A DNA stretch of 64,000 nt from Salinicola corii (GCF_008298015.1 NZ_VTPX01000005.1:1-64000), one strand, 5' to 3'. Counted from the first letter of the stretch, positions 11,363 through 20,275 are shown. The notes: generated by a model from the letters alone, not told the origin. Program-made: numbers and translations.

Positions 11363-12495
11363 TTCACCACCCTCAAGTTGGGCGCCGCCAATGGGGCCGC
11401 AAGCTCATGGAATTGCGCCAGTGGCGTGCGCGTCAGATAGGGATCGGCCTCGAGCGCCGCGGGTTGCCGATGGACGATATCGAATCGCCCGTCGCGCGCT
11501 TCGGCGATACAGTTGGGCAGCGTGAGATGATTGTTGTGAGGCTGAAGCGAGAGCGTTCCCAATGGCGTGGCCTGAGGCTGATTCTGCAACCAGGCCAGCA
11601 CGGCATCGGGATCGTCGTTACCGATGGCCTGGCAAGCCCGAGCCAGCATCGTGACGGCAGTGTAGGCGCAGGTATAACAACTGGAGAAGGTGCCCTCGAC
11701 GCCGCCGACACGCTGACTGGCGCTGAAGGCGTTACCGGCAACGTCGAACCAGGGGCCGCTCGAGAGCAACCGCAAGTGGTTCAGGTGGGGAATCGCCGGC
11801 AATTCGCACTCCGTGAAATTGCAACTGAGAACCGGCAGCCGACGACCGGCTCGGGCGCATGCCGTATTGAGCTGTTTCAGAAAGAAATAGGAAGATTCAC
11901 CCACCAGGTTGTTGAGCACGAAATCGGTATCGCTTTGCAGGATCTGCTCGGTCACGCTGGTAAAATCCGCATCGCCGAAGTGGAAATAACGCTCGGCGAC
12001 GATCTCTCCAGCCGCCGCACCAATCAGTTCGCGAGCGATGCGGTTGCTTTCCCAGCCCCAGACATAGTTCGAACCGACCAGCACACCACGTTTACCGTGC
12101 TCGCGCAGCACATAACCCAGCAGCGGCACGAGATTCTGATTGGGACTGCCGCCCAGGTAGACCACGTTCTCACTGCATTCGAACCCTTCGTAGGGGCTGG
12201 CGTACCAGAGCAGCGCCGCGGCACGCTCCAGATCAGGAACGATATCCTTCCGACTGGCGGACGTCGTGGTCCCCACGATATGACGCAGCCCTCGCTGCAG
12301 TAGCGATTCCACCCCTTGATGGTAAGCGTCGAGTTCGCCTCGAGGGTCGAACTCGTGCACCTCCAGCCGGATACCCTCCGCCTGGCGATTGATATCCTCG
12401 ACGGCCCGCAATGCCCCATTCCGCGCATGGTTGCTGATGCGCTGGTAGGTGCCTGAAGTCGAGTAGAGCACCCCGATGGGGAGCGTCAATGTCAT
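11359..12495 (-). CDS. amiC: AmiC-type amide-sensing negative regulator (periplasmic-binding-protein fold, cytoplasmic)
   Basis: A 378-residue Peripla_BP_6-type protein without a signal peptide. It starts MTLTLPIGVLYSTSGTYQRISNHARNG and matches AmiC/UrtA-like ligand sensors (STSGTY motif, ILVGTTTSASRKDI-like segment near residue 75). AmiC binds short amides and releases AmiR. ATG 12495 is chosen because the frame extending to 12552 would start inside the leader terminator hairpin. The Shine-Dalgarno is weak (GGGA, 9 bases upstream). As first gene of the operon, it is downstream of the attenuator, so its own level rises on induction. Confidence 0.87.
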   Translation of the reverse strand: MTLTLPIGVLYSTSGTYQRISNHARNGALRAVEDINRQAEGIRLEVHEFDPRGELDAYHQGVESLLQRGLRHIVGTTTSASRKDIVPDLERAAALLWYASPYEGFECSENVVYLGGSPNQNLVPLLGYVLREHGKRGVLVGSNYVWGWESNRIARELIGAAAGEIVAERYFHFGDADFTSVTEQILQSDTDFVLNNLVGESSYFFLKQLNTACARAGRRLPVLSCNFTECELPAIPHLNHLRLLSSGPWFDVAGNAFSASQRVGGVEGTFSSCYTCAYTAVTMLARACQAIGNDDPDAVLAWLQNQPQATPLGTLSLQPHNNHLTLPNCIAEARDGRFDIVHRQPAALEADPYLTRTPLAQFHELAAPLAAPNLRVVK

Positions 12496-12507
12496 AGTGA
12501 TTCCCAC

Positions 12508-12541
12508 AAAAAAAGCCCGGACGTCGAGAAGACATCCAGGC
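12508..12541 (-). terminator. Intrinsic leader terminator (attenuator) ahead of amiC
   Basis: On the minus strand GCCTGGATGTC and GACGTCCGGGC pair in an 11-bp stem with two G-U pairs and a 5-base loop (TTCTC), followed directly by seven T. It ends 12 bases before the amiC ATG. A strong terminator here would stop the whole operon unless antitermination occurs, which fits the downstream AmiR gene. Confidence 0.88.
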
Positions 12542-12550
12542 TTCATTGCC
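12539..12550 (-). promoter_or_regulatory. Candidate ANTAR antiterminator hairpin with hexaloop AATGAA
   Basis: GGC-AATGAA-GCC forms a small stem with a six-base loop having A at position 1 and G at position 4, the two loop bases conserved in ANTAR target RNAs. Weak pairs (U-G, C-G) extend the stem after a U-U mismatch. Its 3' GCC is the first part of the terminator's 5' arm, so forming it would disrupt the terminator. A 14-base palindrome GCGCCGATCGGCGC lies about four bases upstream (12555-12568). The expected second hexaloop hairpin (P1) is not clear. Confidence 0.55.
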
Positions 12551-12568
12551 AAGCGCCGATCGGCGCAC

Positions 12569-12898
12569 TGTTCTGTTCAAGATTTACAGGCGTTACGCCA
12601 CACTTGCCGAATCAGGTCATAGAAAAATCGCGCCACTTTTCACATTAATCTTAAAAAACAGATTATTAATCGAACTCTCCATAGTCTGTAAGACGAACCC
12701 TTTCTTCGGCAACGTGGCCAGAATGCACCGTTTTGGCTTACCTAGTTGGCGATGCGCACCACGACGGATCATGCAAAGAATACCTTGCGACAAATAACCA
12801 CATTAAGTATGTGGTTATTCAGACGTAGGCTAATGTCGATGCCACGGTCTGCGTCGATCGCGGCAAGTCCACCAAGGGTTGATAAGGGAACGCCACTC
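12569..12898. other. Intergenic region: amiC leader/promoter and ompW upstream region
   Basis: This divergent gap separates the amide operon (minus) from ompW (plus). It holds an AT-rich stretch at about 12628-12672, likely containing the amide-operon promoter, and the inverted repeat at 12793-12819 nearer ompW. I see no gene in it. Confidence 0.5.
12793..12819. promoter_or_regulatory. Perfect 11-bp inverted repeat upstream of ompW
   Basis: AATAACCACAT and ATGTGGTTATT are perfect inverse copies separated by five bases, about 80 bp before the ompW start. With no T-run after it, it looks like an operator for a dimeric regulator rather than a terminator. The regulator is unknown. Confidence 0.6.
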
Positions 12899-13534
12899 AT
12901 GAACACGATCCTACGCCGCTTGAGCATCGCCGGACTGGCGGTCGCCACAACGCTCGGCGCCAGCAGCGCCTTCGCCTACGGTGCCGGCGACTGGTTCACC
13001 CACTTCGGTATCGCCAAGGTCTCGCCCAAGAGCGACAACGGTAACTTCGATGCCATCGGCGTCGACAAGATCGACGTCGACGACGAGAGCGGCTTCGCTT
13101 TCACGCTCGGTTATCGCTTTCTGGACCACTGGGGCGTCGAACTGCTGGCCGCCCAGCGCTTCGAGCACGACATCACTCTGGATGGCACCCAGATGGCTTC
13201 CACCAAACATCTGCCGCCGACCCTGACACTGCAGTACTACCCGCTCGGCGGCACCGACTCCCGGGTTCAGCCCTATGTCGGCGCCGGCCTGAACTACACC
13301 CACTTCTCCGACGAGAAGGTCGACAGCGGCAGTCTGGACATGGACGACTCCTGGGGCGCCGCGGCGCAACTGGGCGTCGACCTGCTGATCGACGATCACT
13401 GGTCGTTGAATGCGGCGGCCTGGTACCTGGATATCGACTCCGACACCACCGCCACGATCAGTGGCGAATCCTACGACACCACGGTACATATCGACCCCGT
13501 CGTGGTCATGGGCGGCATCGGCTATCGCTTCTGA
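12899..13534 (+). CDS. OmpW-family outer membrane beta-barrel protein
   Basis: A 211-residue protein. ATG 12899 follows AAGGGA and begins a signal peptide (LRRLSIAGLAVATTLGASSAFA). The mature start YGAGDWFTHFGIAKVSPKSDNG is the OmpW signature, and the chain ends in GGIGYRF with terminal Phe, as outer-membrane barrels do. Alternating amphipathic strands fit an eight-stranded barrel. OmpW proteins form narrow hydrophobic channels and often respond to salt or oxygen. It appears monocistronic; upstream is a strong inverted repeat. Confidence 0.88.
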   Translation: MNTILRRLSIAGLAVATTLGASSAFAYGAGDWFTHFGIAKVSPKSDNGNFDAIGVDKIDVDDESGFAFTLGYRFLDHWGVELLAAQRFEHDITLDGTQMASTKHLPPTLTLQYYPLGGTDSRVQPYVGAGLNYTHFSDEKVDSGSLDMDDSWGAAAQLGVDLLIDDHWSLNAAAWYLDIDSDTTATISGESYDTTVHIDPVVVMGGIGYRF

Positions 13535-13564
13535 AGCGAGCCGCCGCCACGCGACCGGATCGTC

Positions 13565-13588
13565 CCTGGCCATCGTCCGGTGGCCAGG
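13565..13588 (+). terminator. Hairpin after ompW, weak terminator candidate
   Basis: CCTGGCCA and TGGCCAGG form a perfect 8-bp stem with an 8-base loop 30 bp after the ompW stop. No T-run follows. Confidence 0.35.
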
Positions 13589-13738
13589 CAATATGGCTCG
13601 CCGAATGGATAATCCCACCGAGATTTTTGCCCAAAACTCTAGACTTACGTCGAAGAGCATGTGATCATTCGCAGACTAACTTTTATTCCGCTTCACTACT
13701 GACCCATGGGTGACCGCTCTCATGGGCGCTGGTCATTC

Positions 13739-15820
13739 ATGATTCGAATCCCCGCCGATCACTGGCTACTGGCGTTGCGAACGGTACTGGCCGTCTGGCT
13801 GGCCCTGTTCCTGGCCATGCGCCTCGATCTCTATCAACCCGCCTGGGCGATTCTGGCGGTCATGATCGTGACACTGCAGCCGGTGATGTTTACCGGGGGC
13901 ACGCCGCCGATCGGCATCATCATCGGGCGCAGCATTGCCCGCCTGTTCGGCACCCTGTTTGGGGCGATCGTCGGGTTGGTGCTGATTGCTCTGTTCGGCC
14001 AGCAGCCCATGCTTTATCTGCTGTTTGCCGGTGGTTGGCTCGCCTTCTGCATGTATTGGGTTATTCTCGAGCAGGACGAATACGTCGGCTATGTGATGAT
14101 GCTCAGCGGTTACACCTCGACGCTTGTGTCGCTGACCGCGATCGGGACCGGCGTCGAGAATATCTGGTCGGTAGCCCAGGGGCGTTTCAGCGAAACGGCG
14201 CTGGGCATTGGTTGCGGCCTGCTGATGCACGTGATCATCGCGCCGCGCTTCGGCAGCCGCGCGCTCCCGGGCGCGCTCTCCGGGTTTCTCTCGCAGGCCG
14301 CGACCGAAACACTGGCAACGCTGGCCGAGCCCCGCCCTCGCGAAAGCCGCGACGCGCAGTTGAAAGTGCTATTCCAAAGTTACCAGCAGTTCGAGAAGCT
14401 GCGCGGCCTGGCACGATTGGAAACCCGACGCCTGAGCCAGTTCATTCCCGCGCTGGATCGATTTGCCAGTGATGGCCTGGCGCTGATCACTGCCGTGCGG
14501 GAGCTGGAGACGGCACTGGACTATCTCCGCGCCTGTGAGGGCGGCGAGCGCTGGCTGGATGAGTTGAGCCAGCAGGCGCTCCCCCTGCTTAGAGCGGTCG
14601 AGGCCAAACCGGAGGGCCAACCCAGCGAGCGTCTTCTGCTGGCCGACTTCGACTGGAACGAAGCAACGGTGGAGCCCCGCACCCGTGCCCGGGCGGAGCT
14701 GGTCCGTCAGCGCCTGGGAGAGGTCCTCGGGCTGCTGCAGCATGGACGTCGGCTGCGCAACGCGCTCAACGATCCGACCTCGTCGAAGGTCAAGACGCTA
14801 CCTCGCGAGCGCCGCGAACGTACCCAGCACAACGAACACTTCGTCGCCCGTTTCAACGCCCTTCGTGTGTTCATCGCCTTCGAACTGCTGGGTCAACTCT
14901 GGATTCACAGCGGCTGGCAGTCCGGCTATCTGGCCATGATGTTGCTCGGGGTCTTTACCATGCTGTTTGCCAAGGCACCGAACCCGGCAGCCGTCGTCTA
15001 CCAGTTCCTGTGGGGGTCGATCGCTGCGGTCATTCTGGGGGGGATTCTGCTCTTCCTGGTGTTACCCGTGATCAGCGGTTTCCCGCTGCTGGCAATTGCT
15101 CTTGGCATCCCCGTCGCCATTGGTACGCTGATGACCCCCCATCCGCGCTGGTCGCTGATCGGGCTGGCAGGCGCGATCACCATGATGACGCTGCTGAACC
15201 TGCACTCGACCTACACGTTTTCTCCCTCGAGCTATATCAACGGCGGTCTGGCCTCCATCATCGGCACCATCGCTGCCATGATCACCTATTCGCTGTTTCG
15301 CCAGCGCTCTCCCGGCGAGCGTATCGAGACGCTGATGGCCGCTTACTGGCACGGCCTGAGTCGGCTTCTTCGGAAGAAGTCGCTCCCCAATCGGGCGCGC
15401 CTGGAAAGTCGGCTATACGATCGCCTGGGCCGGCTGGTCGCACTGGGCGGCAGTGATCGCGCCGTGCGCGAGGCCATCGAACTGAACGCCCTGGCACTCT
15501 GTGTGTGGCGAATCCGGCGTCTACGCGGTGCCCTTGGCCCCCATCGTGCAGAGATCGAGGCCTGGCTCGAGGGTATCGGCACCCGCGTGATCGCGCGCCG
15601 GCGACACGATCCCGTCGTCTGGCGCCAACTCGCGGACGAGGCCATCGCCTGGGTCGAGCGTCTCTATCACGAAGCCCACCTGCCGATTGCCAGTATCGGC
15701 GAAATCGCCATGCTGGGTCATCTGATGCGGGACGCACCGGGTGTCGAGCTGGAAGCCCGCGCCAGTGATGATCTCGCTACGGCTGCGGCAACGACCGGAG
15801 ACACCCGACATGCTGACTGA
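13739..15820 (+). CDS. FUSC-family inner membrane protein, AaeB/fusaric-acid-resistance type efflux pump
   Basis: A 693-residue protein with two sets of about five or six membrane helices (residues about 10-150 and 360-510), separated by a helical cytoplasmic domain, the layout of AaeB and FUSC proteins. These export aromatic carboxylic acids together with a HlyD-type periplasmic adaptor. The N-terminal LRTVLAVWLALFLAMRLDLYQPAWAILAV is the family start. ATG 13739 gives the normal start; ATG 13706 in the same frame would add 11 residues, and neither has a good Shine-Dalgarno. The following DUF1656 gene overlaps its 3' end by 11 bases. Confidence 0.85.
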   Translation: MIRIPADHWLLALRTVLAVWLALFLAMRLDLYQPAWAILAVMIVTLQPVMFTGGTPPIGIIIGRSIARLFGTLFGAIVGLVLIALFGQQPMLYLLFAGGWLAFCMYWVILEQDEYVGYVMMLSGYTSTLVSLTAIGTGVENIWSVAQGRFSETALGIGCGLLMHVIIAPRFGSRALPGALSGFLSQAATETLATLAEPRPRESRDAQLKVLFQSYQQFEKLRGLARLETRRLSQFIPALDRFASDGLALITAVRELETALDYLRACEGGERWLDELSQQALPLLRAVEAKPEGQPSERLLLADFDWNEATVEPRTRARAELVRQRLGEVLGLLQHGRRLRNALNDPTSSKVKTLPRERRERTQHNEHFVARFNALRVFIAFELLGQLWIHSGWQSGYLAMMLLGVFTMLFAKAPNPAAVVYQFLWGSIAAVILGGILLFLVLPVISGFPLLAIALGIPVAIGTLMTPHPRWSLIGLAGAITMMTLLNLHSTYTFSPSSYINGGLASIIGTIAAMITYSLFRQRSPGERIETLMAAYWHGLSRLLRKKSLPNRARLESRLYDRLGRLVALGGSDRAVREAIELNALALCVWRIRRLRGALGPHRAEIEAWLEGIGTRVIARRRHDPVVWRQLADEAIAWVERLYHEAHLPIASIGEIAMLGHLMRDAPGVELEARASDDLATAAATTGDTRHAD

Positions 15821-16025
15821 ATGGTCATTCCTGGGGTTCCTGATACCCCCGTTGACGATACCCATACTGGTGGCGCTGGGACTCTACCTGATCCTGCGGC
15901 GCGTGTTCGTGCGCCTCGGGCTCTATCACTGGTTCTGGCAACCGGTGCTCGCGGACATCGCGATTTACGCTCTGCTGTTGTGGTCGGTACTCGCCCTGAC
16001 AGGCTCACTGCCGATCGCTGAATGA
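15810..16025 (+). CDS. DUF1656 (AaeX-like) small membrane protein
   Basis: A 71-residue protein with two hydrophobic segments (residues 6-26 and 47-65) separated by RRVFVRLGLYHWFWQP. DUF1656/AaeX proteins are nearly always encoded between the FUSC pump and its HlyD adaptor, as here, but their role is not established. ATG 15810 overlaps the pump gene by 11 bases, and the adaptor gene starts 13 bases after its stop. Confidence 0.85.
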   Translation: MLTEWSFLGFLIPPLTIPILVALGLYLILRRVFVRLGLYHWFWQPVLADIAIYALLLWSVLALTGSLPIAE

Positions 16026-16038
16026 GGAAACAACCTTG

Positions 16039-16983
16039 ATGAATTGGCCTATCGGACTCCGCAAGACTTTACGCGCGCTGTTGACCGCGGTGCTGGTCAT
16101 CGCCGCGATCGTCGCCATTGCCCAGCTCTGGGACCACTACATGCACGACCCGTGGACCCGCGACGGCCGTGTCCGTGCCGATGTGGTCAATCTAGGTACC
16201 GATGTCGCCGGACTCGTCGACAGCCTCGAGGTGCACGATAACCAGTTGGTGGAGAAAGGCGATGTGCTGTTCACCATCGATCAGCAACGCTACCGATTGG
16301 CGCTGGACGATGCCAAGGCCAGCCTCAACCAGTTGGAACAGGAGCGCGACGAAGCGCAGGCGGCCAATGGCCGTCGCCAGCGTCTGAAGAACTACGTGTC
16401 CCAGGAGGACAAGGACAACGCCCGCTTTGCGCTGAACACCGCGCAGGCCGCGGTCGAGCAGGCCAAGGTCGAAGTCAACCAGGCCAAGCTGGATCTGGAA
16501 CGTGCCACCGTACGCGCCCCGGTCGACGGTTACGTCACCAACCTGCTGTTGCGCCCCGGCCAGTACGTGACCGTGGGCACCGATGCCATGACACTGGTCG
16601 ATGCTCACAGTTTCTACGTGCTGGGTTACTTCGAAGAGACCAAGCTCGACAGCATCGATGTCGGCGCTCCGGTGCGTGTCCAGTTGCTCTCCAGCGAAAA
16701 GGCCATCTGGGGTCATGTCGACAGCTTCGCTCGCGGTATCAGCGACAGTAGTCTGAGCAGCCAGGAAAACGGCCTTGCCTCGGTCAACGCCTCGTTCGAC
16801 TGGGTACGCCTCTCCCAGCGGATCCCCGTGCGCATCGCGCTGGATGACATTCCCGAAGGCACCAAGCTCTCCGCCGGCCTCACCGCCACCGTCTACCTCG
16901 ACAGCGACCGTCAGGGCCGCGAGGAAGCGCCCGACTGGTGGAAGCCGATCCGCCAATGGTGGGAAGGTTTGATCAGTATCTAG
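16039..16983 (+). CDS. HlyD/AaeA-family periplasmic adaptor (membrane fusion protein)
   Basis: A 314-residue adaptor with one N-terminal membrane anchor (residues 9-31). A biotinyl-lipoyl-like half motif follows (VAGLVDSLEVHDNQLVEKGDVLFTID), then a coiled-coil hairpin (about 80-145) and the second half (RATVRAPVDGYVTNLLLRPGQYV). It would link the FUSC pump to an outer membrane channel or discharge to the periplasm. ATG 16039 lies nine bases after GAGGAAA; a TTG directly before it is a possible but less likely start. A strong terminator follows at 17023. Confidence 0.9.
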   Translation: MNWPIGLRKTLRALLTAVLVIAAIVAIAQLWDHYMHDPWTRDGRVRADVVNLGTDVAGLVDSLEVHDNQLVEKGDVLFTIDQQRYRLALDDAKASLNQLEQERDEAQAANGRRQRLKNYVSQEDKDNARFALNTAQAAVEQAKVEVNQAKLDLERATVRAPVDGYVTNLLLRPGQYVTVGTDAMTLVDAHSFYVLGYFEETKLDSIDVGAPVRVQLLSSEKAIWGHVDSFARGISDSSLSSQENGLASVNASFDWVRLSQRIPVRIALDDIPEGTKLSAGLTATVYLDSDRQGREEAPDWWKPIRQWWEGLISI

Positions 16984-17022
16984 AGGGGGCAAAAGAGCCA
17001 GCAGGATCCCTGACGATCGACG

Positions 17023-17057
17023 AGCGGGGCGGCAGAAGATTCTGCCGCCCCGCTTTC
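17023..17057 (+). terminator. Strong intrinsic terminator after the efflux operon
   Basis: AGCGGGGCGGCAGAA and its exact complement TTCTGCCGCCCCGCT form a 15-bp stem with a two-base nominal gap, then TTT. It sits between convergent genes. The same GCGGGGCGGC core recurs in the terminator at 34198. Confidence 0.85.
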
Positions 17058-17104
17058 GTGAGTACCGAGATCCCCCTACCTCTGGAGATCGCTGTCGTCC
17101 GTGC

Positions 17105-18307
17105 TTATTGCAGCGCCAGACACGCCTCGTCGATCCGGCGACACGCTTCCAGCAGGCGCTCGGTGTCGGAGGCGAACGAGATACGGAAATGCCCCGGCAA
17201 ACCGAACGCGCTGCCCGGCACCACCGCGACCCGGGCGGTGGTGAGCAGATACCGCGCCAGCGCCTTATCGTCGTCGATCGTCTCGCCGGTCGGCGTCCGG
17301 CGACCCAGCAGCCCTTCGCAGTTGGGGAACAGATAGAACGCCCCTTCCGGCATCCGGCACGTCAACCCGCGGGTAGCGTTGAGCGCGTCGAAACAGAGGC
17401 CGCGACGCTCGGCAAAGATCACGTTGCGGGCGCGAATATCGTCGAGCGGCTGACCCAATGCGACGACCGCCGCCGCCTGGGAGACGGACGCCGGGTTGGA
17501 CGTGGTCTGAGACTGCATCACCGCCATGGCCTTGATCAGATCCGCCGGCCCGGCGCCGAAGCCGATCCGCCAGCCGGTCATCGCATGGCCCTTGGAGACG
17601 CCGTTGATGGTCAACGTACGCGACTTCAGGCGCGGTTCGACCTCGGCCAAGGTGCAGAACTCGAAATCGTCGTAGACGAGATATTCGTAGATGTCGTCGG
17701 TCAGCACGACGATATCGGGATGATCCAGCAGCACCGCCGCCAGCACGACGAGTTCGTCACGGGTATAACCGGCACCGCTGGGGTTTCCGGGGGAATTGAG
17801 GATCAGCACACGCGTTCTCGGCGTGATCGCGTCCTCGAGCTTCGCGGGCGTCAGCTTGAAGCCACTCTCCGCCGGACATCGAATCGCCACTGGCGTACCG
17901 CCGGCCAGACGCACCATGTCGGGATACGAGACCCAGTGTGGTGCGGCGAAAATGACCTCGTCGCCCGGATCGACCAGCGCCATCAATGCATTAAAGATCA
18001 CCTGCTTGCCGCCTGCGCCGACACTGATTTCGTCGGTTCGATACGCGAGCCCGTTATCGCGGCGGAACTTCTCGACGATCGCCTGCTTGAGCGCCGGGGT
18101 ACCGTCAACGTCGGTGTAGCGAGTCGCGCCGGCGTCGAGCGCCGCCTTGGCAGCTTCGCGAATGGCGGCGGGGGTCTCGAAATCCGGCTCGCCCTGGGAA
18201 AGCGAGATCACATCGATACCCTCTGCGCGCATCTTCGCGGCAAGACCGCTGATTTCGATGGACGCCGAGGGCTGAACGACGGACAAACGCTGGGCCAATC
18301 TGGTCAT
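17105..18307 (-). CDS. Class I PLP-dependent aminotransferase (aspartate/aromatic type, subgroup I-gamma)
   Basis: A 400-residue enzyme starting MTRLAQRLSVVQPSASIEISGLAAK, typical of thermophile-type aspartate aminotransferases. Visible residues: LSQGEPDFETP, NSPGNPSGAGYTRDE (NPSG cofactor loop), DDIYEYL (Asp-x-x-Tyr), the Schiff-base lysine in NGVSKGHAMTGWRIGF, and the substrate Arg in FRISFASD near the end. It overlaps pxpA by four bases, so it is co-translated with 5-oxoprolinase. It may transaminate glutamate released from 5-oxoproline, or a related amino acid (inference). Confidence 0.87.
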   Translation of the reverse strand: MTRLAQRLSVVQPSASIEISGLAAKMRAEGIDVISLSQGEPDFETPAAIREAAKAALDAGATRYTDVDGTPALKQAIVEKFRRDNGLAYRTDEISVGAGGKQVIFNALMALVDPGDEVIFAAPHWVSYPDMVRLAGGTPVAIRCPAESGFKLTPAKLEDAITPRTRVLILNSPGNPSGAGYTRDELVVLAAVLLDHPDIVVLTDDIYEYLVYDDFEFCTLAEVEPRLKSRTLTINGVSKGHAMTGWRIGFGAGPADLIKAMAVMQSQTTSNPASVSQAAAVVALGQPLDDIRARNVIFAERRGLCFDALNATRGLTCRMPEGAFYLFPNCEGLLGRRTPTGETIDDDKALARYLLTTARVAVVPGSAFGLPGHFRISFASDTERLLEACRRIDEACLALQ

Positions 18308-19107
18308 TGCTGAATTCCTGACGATGCACGCGACGCGACGATGTCGGCCATCGGTCGAATCTCGATACCGGCAGTCTCGAGCCGACGCCGAAGTACTGCC
18401 GCCATCTCGACGGCGCCGGGCGTGTCGCCATGCACGCAGACACTGTCGATGGCGAGCGCGATGCGCTTACCGGAAACCGTGGTGACGGCTTGCTCTTCGA
18501 TCATGCGCAGTACGCGGTCGGCCGCCATTTCGGGATCGTGAATCACCGCGCCAGGCAACTTGCGCGAGAGCAGGTTGCCATTGTCGGCATAGGCGCGGTC
18601 GGCGAAGACTTCGTTACCCACCCTGAGCCCCAGTTCCTGGGCGGCGAGCGAGGTCTGCATGCCCGGCATGGCAAGATGAATCAGACCAGGATCGACCGCG
18701 GCGATCGCCCGCGAGACGGCAAGCGACATCTCCCGATCCTCGGCCGCCATGTTGCCGAGCGCCCCATGTGTCTTGACGTGGCGAATGGGGTGACCCACGA
18801 CCTCGGCCATGGTGCGGATGGCGCCGATCTGGTAGATCAGCTGCTTTTCCAGGTCCGCCAGGCTTTCGCCCTCGATGCGGCGGCGTCCGAACCCGACCAG
18901 ATCCATGAAACTCGGATGCGCGCCGACCTGCACGCCTCGTTCTCGGGCCTGACTCAATGTTTCGTGCATCACCATCGGGTCGCCGGCATGAAAGCCGCAG
19001 GCGATATTGGCGGTGGTCACGATATCGAGCATCGCGAGATCGTCGCCCATACGCCAGGCGGCGAAGCTCTCGCCCATGTCACAGTTCAAATCCACGCAGG
19101 TACTCAT
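18304..19107 (-). CDS. pxpA: 5-oxoprolinase subunit A (LamB/YcsF family)
   Basis: A 267-residue LamB/YcsF protein. With PxpB and PxpC it hydrolyses 5-oxo-L-proline to glutamate using ATP. The N-terminus MSTCVDLNCDMGESF and the run NIACGFHAGDP, VGAHPSFMDLVGFGRR and VKTHGALGN are family hallmarks. It is separated by 3.3 kb from pxpC and pxpB, which lie in the TRAP operon. It leads the two-gene unit pxpA-aminotransferase, with the possible GntR operator 73 bp upstream of its start. Confidence 0.9.
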   Translation of the reverse strand: MSTCVDLNCDMGESFAAWRMGDDLAMLDIVTTANIACGFHAGDPMVMHETLSQARERGVQVGAHPSFMDLVGFGRRRIEGESLADLEKQLIYQIGAIRTMAEVVGHPIRHVKTHGALGNMAAEDREMSLAVSRAIAAVDPGLIHLAMPGMQTSLAAQELGLRVGNEVFADRAYADNGNLLSRKLPGAVIHDPEMAADRVLRMIEEQAVTTVSGKRIALAIDSVCVHGDTPGAVEMAAVLRRRLETAGIEIRPMADIVASRASSGIQQ

Positions 19108-19179
19108 CTCGCTCTCCGGATATTGTTATGGAAAGGGCACCACACCAGTTCTTCACGCAGGTATCGAGTGGCCTCATCC

Positions 19180-19189
19180 CGTGGTATAC
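19180..19189. promoter_or_regulatory. Palindrome TGGTATACCA, candidate GntR/FCD operator
   Basis: A perfect 10-bp palindrome between the divergent pxpA and dehydrogenase genes. Its arm ATACCAA reappears in the palindrome at 27140-27153 before dctP. FCD-type GntR proteins commonly bind TnGTATACnA-like sites, and such a regulator is encoded at 21638-22315. Confidence 0.5.
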
Positions 19190-19291
19190 CAATAGTATGC
19201 ACTACGTTCATACTGGGATAAACGTCATCGTGGAATCGGGATTCGCGCTGTTGCGTTTCGATTCGTCCAATAACAATTCGAGGAGTTTCGC

Positions 19292-20275
19292 TTGACCGCC
19301 TTTACTTGCCTCATCGCCCAGCCCATCCATCGAGATGGTATCGAGCTACTGCACGAAGCGGGTATTTCCGTGATCGATGCACCCGCCGCTGATCCGGCGA
19401 CGCTGAGCGCGATCCTGGGTGACGCCGATGCGCTGATCGTGCGTGGCGCCGAGGTCAACCGCGCGATGCTAGACCAGGCGCCGAGACTCGGCGTTATCGG
19501 CGTGCATGGTGTCGGGGTCAACGCGATCGACATCGCCGCCGCCACCGATCACGGCGTAATCGTCGCCAACACGCCCGGAAGCAATGCCCAGGCCGTCGCC
19601 GAGCAAGCCATCGCGCTGATGTTCGCCGTTGCCAGACGTGTCCCGCTGGCCGATCGAACCGTGCGCGAAGGCGATTTCTTCGCGTTCAAGTACAGCGTAC
19701 CGATGATCGAGCTGGCCGGACTGACGTTCGGCGTGGTCGGTTTCGGCAATATCGGCCGACGTGCCGCGCGAATGGCCAAGGGTCTGGGCATGCGCGTGAT
19801 CACCTACTCCCCCAACGCGCCGGACGCTGCGCTCGCCGACGTCGATGCCGAGCGAGTCGACTCTCTGGAAGCGCTACTGACTCGCGCGGATGTCGTCTCG
19901 GTGCACGTCGGCCTCAACGAAAGAACCCGCAACCTGATCGGGCGCGAGGCGCTGGCTCGGATGAAACCCTCGGCGCTATTGATCAATACCGGGCGCGGTG
20001 GCACGGTCGACGAGACCGCCCTGGCCGAAGCTCTGGCCGAAGGCCGGCTGGCCGGGGCCGGGTTGGATGTCTTTGCCCAAGAGCCGATGCCTTACGATCA
20101 TCCGCTGCTGACGCTCGACAGTGTGGTGGTCTCGCCTCACAACGGCGGTTCCACCGCCGCCAGCATGTCGCGCACGGCGCGTGCCGTGGCTAGGCATATC
20201 ATCGATGTCAGCCGTGGACAGACCCCGGCTCAGGTGCTCAACCCCGCGGCATGGACCACCAAGGTGAACTCATGA
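19292..20275 (+). CDS. D-isomer-specific 2-hydroxyacid dehydrogenase (SerA-like)
   Basis: A 327-residue NAD-dependent dehydrogenase. The nucleotide fold motif is VVGFGNIGRRAARMAKGLG (near 150), the substrate Arg lies in LLINTGRGGTVDETALAEAL, the Glu in the DVFAQEPMP region and the catalytic His in VVSPHNGGST. The start is TTG 19292, supported by AGGAG seven bases before it. It is divergent from pxpA and followed 49 bp later by the M20-type hydrolase gene, probably one unit. The substrate is unknown; a 2-keto or 2-hydroxy acid derived from an amino acid fits the setting. Confidence 0.85.
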   Translation: MTAFTCLIAQPIHRDGIELLHEAGISVIDAPAADPATLSAILGDADALIVRGAEVNRAMLDQAPRLGVIGVHGVGVNAIDIAAATDHGVIVANTPGSNAQAVAEQAIALMFAVARRVPLADRTVREGDFFAFKYSVPMIELAGLTFGVVGFGNIGRRAARMAKGLGMRVITYSPNAPDAALADVDAERVDSLEALLTRADVVSVHVGLNERTRNLIGREALARMKPSALLINTGRGGTVDETALAEALAEGRLAGAGLDVFAQEPMPYDHPLLTLDSVVVSPHNGGSTAASMSRTARAVARHIIDVSRGQTPAQVLNPAAWTTKVNS

